A stretch of DNA of 64,000 nucleotides from Rhodocyclaceae bacterium (GTDB lineage Bacteria; Pseudomonadota; Gammaproteobacteria; Burkholderiales; CAIKXV01): contig JADCHX010000010.1 in assembly GCA_020248265.1 (NCBI GenBank), positions 216,612 to 280,611 on the forward strand. The letters are read 5' to 3'. The number at the start of each line of letters is the position of its first letter. Position 1 is the stretch's first letter. Position numbers and translations under genes: made by a program. Below are positions 34,510 to 43,773 of this stretch, in pieces. Below the pieces are notes generated by a model, which saw only the letters and a list, made by a program, of their open reading frames with translations, was not told the DNA's origin and did no database searches.

Positions 34510-36111
34510 TCAGCCCGCCAGGCTGGTGCCACGCGCAGAACCTTCCATCGCAGCCTTCACCGCGCGCCGGTCGATCTTCCCCGCACCGTTTAGCGGCAGT
34601 TCGGCCTCCGCGACGATCGTGACCAGCCTCGGGTGCGCGTACTTGGGACCGTTGTCGAGGCAGTACTGACGGATCGCGTCAGCATCGGCGCTCGCGCCCC
34701 GGTTGAGCACGACCATCGCCGCGGGCACCCAGCCCTTGACCGCATGCGGTACCGCGACCACGACCGCATTGGCGACGGCAGGATGCCGGAACAGCAGGTC
34801 CTCGACCTCCTTCGGATAGATGTTCTCGCCGCCGCAGGAGAACATGTCGTCCATGCGCGACTTGAAGAAGAAGTACCCGTCTGCGTCGCGTCGCACCACG
34901 TCGCCGGTGCGCAGCCAGCCGTCGACCAGCTTTTCGCGCGTGGCATCCGGCCGCTTGTGGTAGCCGATGCAGTTGTATGGCGACTTCAGCCAGAGTTCGC
35001 CCTCTACCGGACCCGGCGTCTCGACATCCACTTCCGAGCCGTCCTCTGCGGTGAGCCGGATGCCGATCTCGGGCGCGAGCACGCCGGCCGAACCCCGCTT
35101 CACCGGCCGCCCGTCCAGCGGGACGCGGAACGGGCTGCCGCCTTCGGTGAGCCCGTAGCTCTCGCCGACCTTGACACCGGGCAGCGCGCGCTCGACCTCG
35201 TCCATCAGTTCCGGCGTGACGACGGCTGACCCGATGGTGAGGCTCTTCAGCGCCGAGAGATCGAGCGAGGCGATCAGGTCGCGCTGCTGCAACAGCATCG
35301 TGAACACGGCGGCCACGCCGCGCGAGTAGGTGCAGCGGTACTTCGCGAGCGCCTCCAGGTAGCCCTTGGGGTCGTAGCCGGGCATCAGCACGAACGAGGC
35401 GCCAGCGAACAGCGCCGGCTTCACCGTGCCGCGCATCGCGTTCTTGTGGAACAGGGGCAACGCGATCATCCCGCGCGCCTCGCTTGAGGTCGGCCAGTAG
35501 CGCTGGTTGTAATCGACGTACCAGAGCATGCCCGCGTGGGTCATCATCGCGCCCTTCGGCAGCCCGGTCGAACCCGAGGTGTAGGGCTGGAAGGCCTGCG
35601 CGTCTGCGGCCAGGCGGGGCGGCGCATCGAAGCGCGCGCTGCCATCGCGCGCCTGCGCGTAGGTGGTCCATCCCGGTGCGTTGACCGCTTCGGTCGAGAT
35701 GCAATGCGCGATGCCTGCGGACTGTGCCACCTCGACCGCGCAGGGGTGCGCCGCCGGCTCCACGAACACGGCCGCACACTCGGCGTCTTCGAGGATGAAC
35801 GCCAGCGTATCGCGGGCGAGGCGGGTATTGATCGGCACCGGGATCGCGCCGGTGCGCATCGTGCCGAAGAAGATCTCGAGGAACTCGGAGCGGTTGCCGA
35901 CCACCATGCCCACGCGCTGGCCGGCCCGTATGCCCAGTCCGTGGAGCAGGCCGGCGACACGGTCCGCCCGCTCGTCGAGCATCGCGTAGGTAACCTGCCG
36001 CTCCGTGCCGCCGTACAGATCGTAGATGGCCGTCTTGTCGGGCGTGCGCGCCACCGAGGCGTCGAAGAAGTAGCCGAGGTTTCCGGCGCGATTGGCTTGA
36101 TGGTCGGACAT
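34510..36111 (-). CDS. AMP-forming acyl-CoA synthetase (ANL family)
   Basis: A 533-residue adenylate-forming ligase. Motifs: phosphate loop YTSGSTGLPKGAMMTH (about residue 180), SYGLTEGG, DGWLRTGDVVRRD, and SRMDDMFSCGGENIYPKEVE, with the C-terminal catalytic lysine in NGAGKIDRRAV. It would activate a carboxylic acid to its CoA thioester with ATP. It follows the second M20 hydrolase by 20 bases, so hydrolysis of an amide followed by activation of the freed acid is plausible. Start ATG 36111; the substrate is not evident. Confidence 0.9.
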   Translation of the reverse strand: MSDHQANRAGNLGYFFDASVARTPDKTAIYDLYGGTERQVTYAMLDERADRVAGLLHGLGIRAGQRVGMVVGNRSEFLEIFFGTMRTGAIPVPINTRLARDTLAFILEDAECAAVFVEPAAHPCAVEVAQSAGIAHCISTEAVNAPGWTTYAQARDGSARFDAPPRLAADAQAFQPYTSGSTGLPKGAMMTHAGMLWYVDYNQRYWPTSSEARGMIALPLFHKNAMRGTVKPALFAGASFVLMPGYDPKGYLEALAKYRCTYSRGVAAVFTMLLQQRDLIASLDLSALKSLTIGSAVVTPELMDEVERALPGVKVGESYGLTEGGSPFRVPLDGRPVKRGSAGVLAPEIGIRLTAEDGSEVDVETPGPVEGELWLKSPYNCIGYHKRPDATREKLVDGWLRTGDVVRRDADGYFFFKSRMDDMFSCGGENIYPKEVEDLLFRHPAVANAVVVAVPHAVKGWVPAAMVVLNRGASADADAIRQYCLDNGPKYAHPRLVTIVAEAELPLNGAGKIDRRAVKAAMEGSARGTSLAG

Positions 36112-36131
36112 GCTGGTTCCCAGGGACGGAT

Positions 36132-37424
36132 TCACTGCGAAGGATCGCTGCCGAAGGCTGCGTCACGGCCGAGGTAGCCCGCGATCAGCCACGCGTAGAC
36201 CTTTGCCGCGTCATGCACCTTGTCGACCGACGCAAGGTCGAGGTCGGTGTGCGCGAACGACTGCTCGCCCGGGCCGAAGTTGGCCGTGGGGATGCCCATG
36301 TGGTTCAGGTAGCCCTGGTCGTGCGCGGACTGCCCGTAGAAGGTACCGACCTCGCGCTCGAGCATCGCGCTGCAGGCCGCCTGAAGCAGCCGCGCCGGCA
36401 ACGAGTCCACCGCCACCAGACTCGGGTACATGTAGGCACCCGCCTCGACCGCCACCCGGAACGGCTTGCCGGAGATCGGATCGGGCCAGTCATCCATGGA
36501 GCGAGCCACCGCCTCGATCTTCGCCACGGCCGCCTGCGGATCGTCGCCGGGCAGCAGCCGCTGGTCGAGCTTCACGACGCAGGTTCCCTGCACCGTATGC
36601 GTGGATTTCGGGAAACTCTCGATGCCGTTGCAGGTGAGCCAGGCGGTGCCCAGTCCCGGATGGCTGCGCGTGTTCGGGATCTCGACGGCCAGCCGGCGCA
36701 GGAACTCCATCGCACCGACGATCGCGTTCGCGCCCTCGTTCGGCCGGCTGGAATGGCTCGGGGACCCAGCGACGGTGGCCGTCACGTCGACCCGGCCACG
36801 GTTGCCGAGCTGCAACTGCATGGCGTTGCCGTAGACATAGGCGAGGTCGGCCCGCACGCCCTCCTTCTCGACCACATGACTGATCGCCAGCGGATCGCCG
36901 GTTTCTCCGGAGACCAGGCACAAAAGGACCAGCCGGCCGTCGAGCGGCACGCCCGAGTCGCGCACCGCCTCGATCGCATGGATGACCGCCGCCAGCGTGC
37001 CCTTCTGCTCGCTGGCACCCTTGCCGAGCACCGCCTCGCCGGGCATGCCATGCGGCCGCCCGTCGATAACCACGGCGCCGTACGGATCGGGCATGGTGGA
37101 CGGCGGCTGGTTCATCGCATGCATGACGAGCATCAGCGACCGCTTCGCGTTCGCTGGCCCCATCTCGGCGATCATGTTGCCGAGCGCGTCCTGCCGCACC
37201 CGCGTGAAGCCCAGCCCAGCCATGCGCGGGATCATCGCGGTACGGATGAACTCGCGCAGCTGCGGCTCGGCCTCCAGCAGTGCGGTCTGCGGACTGGGCA
37301 CGCGCAGCAGTTCCTGCAGCACGGTGCGCGCCCGCTCGAAGGAGACCTGCGGCGCCAGTTGCCTGGCCAGCGCCTGCGCCGCCGGGGACACTGCCGCCGC
37401 CGAAACCCGATTCGATTCGCTCAT
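36132..37424 (-). CDS. M20-family hydrolase with non-canonical metal motif
   Basis: A 430-residue M20-fold protein. The first motif is MHAMNQ (H102 present, but Met104 where Asp is normal). The bridging position is Glu139 in GKGASEQKG, and the general-base region is LVSGETGD (E174). The dimerisation domain and a C-terminal FAHTDLD histidine are present, as is GQSAHDQGY. These changes suggest altered metal binding or a different chemistry. Start ATG 37424. It is divergent from the amidohydrolase gene and followed by the CoA ligase, forming a two-gene operon. Confidence 0.8.
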   Translation of the reverse strand: MSESNRVSAAAVSPAAQALARQLAPQVSFERARTVLQELLRVPSPQTALLEAEPQLREFIRTAMIPRMAGLGFTRVRQDALGNMIAEMGPANAKRSLMLVMHAMNQPPSTMPDPYGAVVIDGRPHGMPGEAVLGKGASEQKGTLAAVIHAIEAVRDSGVPLDGRLVLLCLVSGETGDPLAISHVVEKEGVRADLAYVYGNAMQLQLGNRGRVDVTATVAGSPSHSSRPNEGANAIVGAMEFLRRLAVEIPNTRSHPGLGTAWLTCNGIESFPKSTHTVQGTCVVKLDQRLLPGDDPQAAVAKIEAVARSMDDWPDPISGKPFRVAVEAGAYMYPSLVAVDSLPARLLQAACSAMLEREVGTFYGQSAHDQGYLNHMGIPTANFGPGEQSFAHTDLDLASVDKVHDAAKVYAWLIAGYLGRDAAFGSDPSQ

Positions 37425-37486
37425 CGTGGCTGCCTGTTCTATAGTCCGCGCATCACCCCGGGCGCTGCCCGGTAAGTGCGGCCGCC

Positions 37487-37496
37487 TGTGATCACA
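37487..37496. promoter_or_regulatory. Palindrome TGTGATCACA between the M20 hydrolase and amidohydrolase genes
   Basis: The second copy of the palindrome, here extended to CTGTGATCACAG. It lies 62 bases from the M20 start and 42 bases before the TTG start of the amidohydrolase, a good place for a shared operator. A neighbouring AGATCACGA could be a half-site. Confidence 0.5.
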
Positions 37497-37537
37497 GATC
37501 ACGACCCATGGCGCCGCCATGCCTCCCGGAGTCTATC

Positions 37538-38989
37538 TTGAGTTCACTGCTGATTCGAGACGTCGCGATCCTTGCCCTCGACAGGCAGGAACGGTTCATC
37601 GAGCGGGGCGACATCCGTATCGTGGACGGGCGCATCGTCTCGGTGCACGCGCATGGCGGCCCGGTCGATGGCGGGGCGCAGGCACCCGACCGCGTGATCG
37701 ACGGACGCGGCCTGCTCGCGGCACCCGGCCTGGTCAACGCCCATACGCACTCCCCCGGCGCGCTGCTCGCCGGCACGATGGATACCGAGAGCCACCCGGC
37801 GTTCATGTGGCTCAACCAGGCGGACACCAGCGCACGCACGCCACACGAGGTCTACATCAGCGCGATGCTCAACGCTGCGCAGATGCTGCTGTCGGGGGTG
37901 ACAACTGCGATCGACCATTTCCCGGCGCAGAACTTCGGTCCCGAGGACATCGCGGCCGCGGTACGGGCCTACCGCGACAGCGGCATGCGCATGGTGCTCG
38001 CGGTGCGTATCTTCGACGATACGTTCGGCGACATCTTCCCGCGCGACATGCAACTGCCGGCCGGGCTTGCCGCGGAACTGGAACGGGTCGCGCCGCTGCC
38101 ACCGAAGCCGCTGGCCGAGACGCGCGAACTGACCGAGGACGCGATCAGCCGCTACCACGCGCCGGAACAGCGCCTGTCCGTGTTCCCGGCACCGACCAAT
38201 CCGGTCCGCTGCACGGACGCACTGCTCGAGATGAGCCGCGACATCGCGGCGCGCTTCGGCGTCGGCATCCATACGCACCTGCTCGAATCGAAGGTGCAGA
38301 CACGCCTCGCCCAGGAACGCCATGGCTGCACGATGGTCGAGCACCTCGAGCGGCTCGGGATGCTGTCGCCGAAGCTGTCCTGTGCGCATACGATCTGGAT
38401 CGATGACCCCGACATAGAGCGCCTCGCTCGCCACGGCGTGGTGGTCGTGCACAACCCCGAAAGCAACCTGAAACTCGGCACCGGCATTGCACCGATCGGA
38501 CGCATGGTCGCTGCAGGCGTGACCGTCGCCCTGGGCAGCGATGGCAACGTGACCAACGACAACCAGCAACTGCACGAGGCGATGCGGCTCGCCGCCTGCC
38601 TCGGGCGCGTGGTTGAACCGGACCGCCGCCGGTGGGTCACCGCCCGGCAGGCGCTGGCGATGGCCACGGCGGGCGGCGCAGCTGCGGTCGGCCTGCCCGA
38701 CCTCGGCCGCATCGAGGCCGGCTGCCGCGCCGACATCGTGCTCTACGACCTCGAACGCCCGGAATGGACGCCGGTCAATGATCCGGTCCGGCAGATGGTT
38801 TTTGGCGAAACGGGTGCTTCGGTGCACACGGTGTTGGTGGACGGTCGGGTGCTGGTCGAGGCCGGACGTATCACCGCGTTCGACGCCGCCGGCGTGCTCG
38901 CGCAGGCGCGGCCGATGCTTGCCGCCATCCGCGAACGCAACCGGGACCTGTATGCGTTTGCCCGCCGGATGGGCGAACTGTTTCCCTGA
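37538..38989 (+). CDS. Amidohydrolase-superfamily deaminase/hydrolase (ATZ/TRZ-like)
   Basis: A 483-residue metal-dependent hydrolase. Ligand motifs: H69 and H71 (GLVNAHTHSPG), a histidine in GVGIHTHLLES, a histidine in SCAHTIWI and an aspartate in VALGSDGN. A C-terminal composite-sheet domain ends with VLVDGRVLVEAGR. The family includes chlorohydrolases and SAH/methylthioadenosine deaminases; specificity is not clear. I place the start at TTG 37538 because GGAG lies six bases upstream; an ATG at 37508 lacks a ribosome site. It is divergent from the M20/CoA-ligase operon across a palindrome. Confidence 0.88.
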   Translation: MSSLLIRDVAILALDRQERFIERGDIRIVDGRIVSVHAHGGPVDGGAQAPDRVIDGRGLLAAPGLVNAHTHSPGALLAGTMDTESHPAFMWLNQADTSARTPHEVYISAMLNAAQMLLSGVTTAIDHFPAQNFGPEDIAAAVRAYRDSGMRMVLAVRIFDDTFGDIFPRDMQLPAGLAAELERVAPLPPKPLAETRELTEDAISRYHAPEQRLSVFPAPTNPVRCTDALLEMSRDIAARFGVGIHTHLLESKVQTRLAQERHGCTMVEHLERLGMLSPKLSCAHTIWIDDPDIERLARHGVVVVHNPESNLKLGTGIAPIGRMVAAGVTVALGSDGNVTNDNQQLHEAMRLAACLGRVVEPDRRRWVTARQALAMATAGGAAAVGLPDLGRIEAGCRADIVLYDLERPEWTPVNDPVRQMVFGETGASVHTVLVDGRVLVEAGRITAFDAAGVLAQARPMLAAIRERNRDLYAFARRMGELFP

Positions 38990-39025
38990 ACGCTTCACCT
39001 GCCACCCGCCGCCGAGGAGCGATCG

Positions 39026-40090
39026 TTGGGCGACGTCGTTCTGGAGCGCAGCCCCATGGAAACCGATACGATGGCTGACAACGACACTCGACTGCTCGAC
39101 CCGACCGCACTGCTTGCGCTGCTCCAGCCCGCGCTCGATGACCCGTGCAATGGCTGGAGCATCGGCACCTTCGGCGCGATCGGCGAATTCCACCGAGATG
39201 CCGACGAGCCTGCAGTGCGCGTCGAGGATGCGGGAGCCGTGTCGATGGTCACCGCCCGCGGGGCGATCCGGATCGCCCCGCGCGGGTCTGCACGGGTCAT
39301 GGCCTACGACATCCCGGGCAGCGACCCGGACACCTGGAGCAGCGAACTGGCACTGTGCATGCCGGCGATCGAGCCGCTGTCTGGCGGCGTTGTGACACCG
39401 CTGGGGCCGGACCACCAGGCCCTGCGCGCGACCGACCGGACCATGGCGCTCTACGACCTGGGCATCGGACTGGGGGCGGTCCGGTTCTGCGTACGCACCA
39501 CCGATCCGCACGCGATCGAGGCGCTGCACGCAGCGGCCGGGCAGGCGGCCAGCGGCGACATCCTGCACGCGCTGATGGCGGCCTTCCTGCATGCGCAACC
39601 GCACCGGGTCCTGCTGTCGCCTGCCGGCCGTATCGAAGTCACGGCGCCGATACCGATGCCCGATGGGCGATCACCCGAGGGACCGCACACCCATCTGCTG
39701 CCGGCGCTGCTGGCGAGCGGCCGCACCCATTCCGCGAACACGCCGATCCCTCCCGGCTGGCAACCGATACTCATGCTCCACCCGCCAGGCGCATGGCGCG
39801 ACGGCCTCGGCCGGCGCACGCCCTACTCGCGCGAGGCGGACGACGCGTCCGGCCGGCTGTTCCAACGGTTCGGACTGGCCGACGAACGGGCGCTGCGCGG
39901 GCAGGTCGAAGCGGCGATCGCCGCAGGACAGGCACCGCAATCCTTCCCCCGCCCGTCGGAACGCCGCGCACGTGCGCACTTGCGCGTCGTACTGCGCCGC
40001 CTCGCCGCCGCAGGCAGCCCGGGGCCTGTGGCTGCCTGGCGGGCGCTGCACGACCGACCCGCCGTCACGTCGGCAACCGCGCAGTCCTGA
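39026..40090 (+). CDS. Conserved-looking hypothetical protein, 354 residues
   Basis: I do not recognise this family. The sequence looks folded and cytoplasmic with no signal or membrane segment. Notable parts are GTFGAIGEFHRDADEPAVRV, ALYDLGIGLGAVRFCVR and a C-terminal basic helix (RPSERRARAHLRVVLRRLAA). The start is either TTG 39026, behind a strong GAGGAG site, or ATG 39056, behind GGAG. It is 36 bases downstream of the amidohydrolase on the same strand, so the two are probably co-transcribed and may act in the same pathway. No catalytic motif seen. Confidence 0.65.
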   Translation: MGDVVLERSPMETDTMADNDTRLLDPTALLALLQPALDDPCNGWSIGTFGAIGEFHRDADEPAVRVEDAGAVSMVTARGAIRIAPRGSARVMAYDIPGSDPDTWSSELALCMPAIEPLSGGVVTPLGPDHQALRATDRTMALYDLGIGLGAVRFCVRTTDPHAIEALHAAAGQAASGDILHALMAAFLHAQPHRVLLSPAGRIEVTAPIPMPDGRSPEGPHTHLLPALLASGRTHSANTPIPPGWQPILMLHPPGAWRDGLGRRTPYSREADDASGRLFQRFGLADERALRGQVEAAIAAGQAPQSFPRPSERRARAHLRVVLRRLAAAGSPGPVAAWRALHDRPAVTSATAQS

Positions 40091-40148
40091 AACCACGGAT
40101 CCCGGTGTACAGCGCCCGTGCGATCGTCGCGAACAGGGTACGACGCGT

Positions 40149-41027
40149 TCAGAGCGCGTCGATCGGCAGCTTCAGGTAGCGCACGCCATTGTCCTCCGGC
40201 GGCGGCAGTTCGCCGGCGCGGATATTCACCTGGATCGACGGCAGGATGAGCACCGGCATGGCGAGCGTCGCGTCGCGTCGTTCACGCATCGCGACGAACT
40301 CGGCGGCGCCGATGCCGTCCCGTACATGGATGTTGCCTGCGCGTTGCGCCTGCACCGTCGTCACAGGACACGGCTCCCGCCCGGCCGGAGGGTAGTCGTG
40401 GCACACGAAGAGCCGCGTCTGAGACGGCAGTTCGAGCAGCGATCGGATCGACTTGTAGAGCGTGGCCGCATCCCCGCCCGGGAAATCGCAGCGCGCGGTG
40501 CCGACATCCGGGGGGAACAGCGTATCGCCGACGAACACGGCATCCCCCATCCGATATGCGCAATCCGCGGGCGTATGGCCCGGGACGCACATCGCGACCG
40601 CCTGCAGGCTGCCGATCGCGAACGATTCGCCGGGCATGAACAGATGGTCGAACTGCGAGCCGTCGGTGGCGAACCCGGGGCCGAGGTTGAACAGCTTCGA
40701 GAACACCGCCTGCACCGAATTGATCGAAGCACCGATCGCGATGCGACCACCCAGCCGCTCGCGCAGCCAGCGCGCGCTGCTCAGGTGGTCGGCATGAGCA
40801 TGGGTCTCGAGGATCCATTCGACGCGAAGCGCGAGGCGCTGGACCGCCTCGACCACGCGTCCTGCGCACGCATGCGAGATACGCCCCGACTTCGGATCGA
40901 AATCGAGCACCGGGTCGATGATCGCGCACGCGCTGCCCTCGCCCGCGTGCACGACATGCGTGAAGGTGCAGGTAACCGGGTCGTACAGCGACTCGACCCG
41001 CGGCTGGGCATCCATGCGTGCATGCAT
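40149..41027 (-). CDS. Metallo-beta-lactamase-fold persulfide dioxygenase-like protein (ETHE1/Blh family)
   Basis: A 292-residue MBL hydrolase-fold protein with the full metal set: H76, H78, D80 and H81 (ETHAHADH), H151 (VPGHTPAD), D168 (FVGDTLF) and H210 (VCHDYPPAG). The sequence around TLFPPDVGTARCDFPGGD is characteristic of ETHE1-like persulfide dioxygenases, which oxidise glutathione persulfide. The C-terminal PSIQVNIRAGELPPPE resembles bacterial Blh proteins. ATG 41027 has GGAG upstream. It is convergent with the unknown gene at 39026 and lies 127 bases downstream of ccoI. Confidence 0.8.
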   Translation of the reverse strand: MHARMDAQPRVESLYDPVTCTFTHVVHAGEGSACAIIDPVLDFDPKSGRISHACAGRVVEAVQRLALRVEWILETHAHADHLSSARWLRERLGGRIAIGASINSVQAVFSKLFNLGPGFATDGSQFDHLFMPGESFAIGSLQAVAMCVPGHTPADCAYRMGDAVFVGDTLFPPDVGTARCDFPGGDAATLYKSIRSLLELPSQTRLFVCHDYPPAGREPCPVTTVQAQRAGNIHVRDGIGAAEFVAMRERRDATLAMPVLILPSIQVNIRAGELPPPEDNGVRYLKLPIDAL

Positions 41028-41154
41028 CACATTCTCCGATCGGCCTTCAGGGCGCTCTGGCCGGGCTCAGGCCCAGCTTGTTCAAAGCACGGCTTCGTTG
41101 GGCAGGCGTTGATGCCCAGCAAGGTACAGGCAGGGCGCCGGACCGATCTTGAGG

Positions 41155-43767
41155 TCATGCCGGCGGCGAAACCGGCAGCGTATCGCAGGCCAACAGGAGC
41201 GGGCCCTGCGCAACGGGCGTTTCGCGCCGGAGCAGCCGCATCGCATTGCCCACCACCAGCAGCGAACTGGCCGACATGCCGATTGCCGCGACCCAGGGCG
41301 TGACCAGGCCGGCCATTGCCAGCGGTACCGCAACCAGGTTGTAGCCAGCAGCCCAGAGCAGGTTGCCGCGGATCACCCTGAGCGTGCGGCGCGCCATGGA
41401 GATCGCATGCAGCAGCGAGCGCATGTCCGCCTGGTCGCCACGGGCGAGCCAGACCATGTCCGAGGCGGCCTGTGCCACCTGCGTGCCGGTTGCGGGTGCG
41501 ATCGATACCTGTGCCTGTGCCAGCACCGGCGCGTCGTTCACGCCGTCGCCGAACATCGCCACCACCGCGCCGTCGGCCTGCAGCCCGCGCACGAACTCGA
41601 CTTTCGCCTCCGGTGACAGGCCTCCGCGCACATGCTGCGCATCCAGCACGATGCCCAGTGCCTCCGCCACCGACGCCACGGTCCGGGGCTGGTCGCCGGA
41701 GAGCAGCATCACGGTCGCGCCGCTCGCGCGAAGCCCCGCGACCAGTTCGCGCGCGCCCGGGCGCAACTGGTCGGCGAGCAGGAAGGTCGCGAGCACGCCC
41801 TGGCCATCGCCGAGCAGCACGCATGTCTCGCCGCGCTGCATCGCGGCGAGCGCGTCGGTTTCCAAGGGCGACGCGGGCGCTCCGGACACCTCGGCGACGA
41901 ACTCGGGCGTACCCAGCCGCAGCAGCTGCCCGTCGACCACCCCCTCGACGCCGCCACCCGGGACATGACGCAGCCGTTCGACACGCGGCGCAGCCACGCC
42001 TGCGACGCCGCCGCCTGCCGCCTGCAGTACATGCGCGGCGAGCGCCCGACCGATCGGATGTTCGGAACGCTGCTCCAGCGCAGCCACCCGGCACCACAGT
42101 GCCTGCGACGACAACCGGGCACCAGACGCGGAAAGGCAGGCGCTGACCCGCAGCCTGCCGGTCGTGAGGGTGCCGGTCTTGTCGAAAACGAATACGGACG
42201 CGCGCGCCAGCGTCTCGATCGCATGGCCGCGCGTGGGCAGCAGTCCGGCACGCGCGAGGCCGCTGGCGGCAGCCGCCAGCGCCGCGGGCGTGGCGAGCGA
42301 CAGCGCACACGGACAGGTGACCACCAGCACCGCGACCGTGATCCAGAGGGCGCGGGCAGGATCGTGCACGCCCCACCAGAGCGCGGTTACCGCGGCCACC
42401 AGCAGCAGGCACAGCACGAACTGCCCGGCCACACGGTCGGCCAGTGCCGCAAGCGGCGGCTTCTCGGCCGCCGCGCGGTCGAGAAGCCGGACGATGCCGG
42501 CAAGTACCGTCTGCTCTCCGATGTGCTCGACCTTCACCACCAGTGGGGTGACGAGGTTGACCGCGCCTCCGGTGACCGGCATACCCGTGTCGCGCAGCAC
42601 CGGGCGGCTCTCGCCGGTGAGCAGTGCCTCGTCCACCTCTCCGGCCCCATCCAGTACGCGCCCGTCCGCCGGGATCCGTTCCCCGGGCCGCACCAGAACC
42701 ACGTCGCCCGCCCGCAAGCGCGCAACCGGCACTGTCTCCACCGGCTGCGGTTCCGGCCAGGCGGGCAGCAGCGTTGCAGTGGCGGGAATCAGTCGGGCAA
42801 GTTCATCGCTGGCCCGCGCGGCGCGGGCGCGCACCTGCGATTCCAGGAAACGTGCGCCCAGCAGCAGGAACACGAACATCGTCACCGAATCGAAATACAC
42901 GTCGCCGCTGCCCGTGACCGTCGCGAACACGCTGGCGAAAAATGCCCCTGCGATTCCGATCGCCACCGGGACATCCATGCCGACACGCTGCGCCTGCAGG
43001 TCGCGCCAGGCGGACCCGAAGATCGGCGCAGCCGAATACACCAGGACCGGCAGCGTCAGGATCAGCCCGGCCCAGCGCATCAGGATGTCGACATCGCCGG
43101 TCATGTCGCCATCTGCGAGCCATACCGGCACGGCATACATCATCACCTGCATCATGCCCAGGCCCGCGATGGCCAGCCGGGAAAGCGCACGCTTGCGCTC
43201 GCGCCGGTGCAGGTCGTCCATGCGCGAGGCGTCGTACGGACTTGCCCGGTAGCCGATGGCCGCGACCGCCGCGAGGATCGACGACAGCGAGCCGCGCGAG
43301 GCGTCCCAGCGCACCCGAGCTCGACGGGCAGCGTAGTTGAACTCGACACCAGTGACGCCGGGCACCCGCTCGAGCGTGCGCTCCGTGAGCCATGCGCAGG
43401 CGCCGCAGGTGATGCCCTCGATCAGCAGCGCAGCTTCGCGTTCATCGTGCACAGGCTCCGTCCGCACGCCTCCGCGGCGCCCGGTGGCCTCGACCGGACG
43501 GACGAAACCGGCCTGCACAGCCGGGTCATCATAGAGGCGCAGCTGCGCCAACTGCGGCGGCACGACCAACGCGGCGGAGGCGGGCAGGGACGCACGATGC
43601 TCGTAATAGCGCTCGAGGCCGCCATCGACGATCGCCTGTGCGACCGCCTGGCAACCCGCGCAGCACATCTCGCGCAGGCTGCCACCGATGCGCACGGCCA
43701 GGCCTGGCGATCCGACAGGCAGTCCGCAGTGGAAACAGCTGGCAGCGGCACCCGCCTCCCGCATCAT
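41155..43767 (-). CDS. ccoI: CcoI/FixI, P1B-type copper-transporting ATPase for cbb3 oxidase
   Basis: An 870-residue heavy-metal ATPase. N-terminal cysteines: C11/C14 (CFHC) and C35/C36/C39 (MCCAGCQ), the FixI-specific head. A heavy-metal-associated domain has C121/C124 (GITCGAC). Core motifs are the intramembrane CPC (VTCPCALSLATPAAL, about 485), DKTGT (about 529), SEHP, and GDGVNDAPVL. It delivers copper for CuB of the cbb3 oxidase. It begins seven bases after the ompW stop, so it probably shares that promoter. Unusually, it is separated from ccoS/ccoN by about 18 kb. Confidence 0.93.
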   Translation of the reverse strand: MMREAGAAASCFHCGLPVGSPGLAVRIGGSLREMCCAGCQAVAQAIVDGGLERYYEHRASLPASAALVVPPQLAQLRLYDDPAVQAGFVRPVEATGRRGGVRTEPVHDEREAALLIEGITCGACAWLTERTLERVPGVTGVEFNYAARRARVRWDASRGSLSSILAAVAAIGYRASPYDASRMDDLHRRERKRALSRLAIAGLGMMQVMMYAVPVWLADGDMTGDVDILMRWAGLILTLPVLVYSAAPIFGSAWRDLQAQRVGMDVPVAIGIAGAFFASVFATVTGSGDVYFDSVTMFVFLLLGARFLESQVRARAARASDELARLIPATATLLPAWPEPQPVETVPVARLRAGDVVLVRPGERIPADGRVLDGAGEVDEALLTGESRPVLRDTGMPVTGGAVNLVTPLVVKVEHIGEQTVLAGIVRLLDRAAAEKPPLAALADRVAGQFVLCLLLVAAVTALWWGVHDPARALWITVAVLVVTCPCALSLATPAALAAAASGLARAGLLPTRGHAIETLARASVFVFDKTGTLTTGRLRVSACLSASGARLSSQALWCRVAALEQRSEHPIGRALAAHVLQAAGGGVAGVAAPRVERLRHVPGGGVEGVVDGQLLRLGTPEFVAEVSGAPASPLETDALAAMQRGETCVLLGDGQGVLATFLLADQLRPGARELVAGLRASGATVMLLSGDQPRTVASVAEALGIVLDAQHVRGGLSPEAKVEFVRGLQADGAVVAMFGDGVNDAPVLAQAQVSIAPATGTQVAQAASDMVWLARGDQADMRSLLHAISMARRTLRVIRGNLLWAAGYNLVAVPLAMAGLVTPWVAAIGMSASSLLVVGNAMRLLRRETPVAQGPLLLACDTLPVSPPA

Positions 43768-43773
43768 CGGCGC

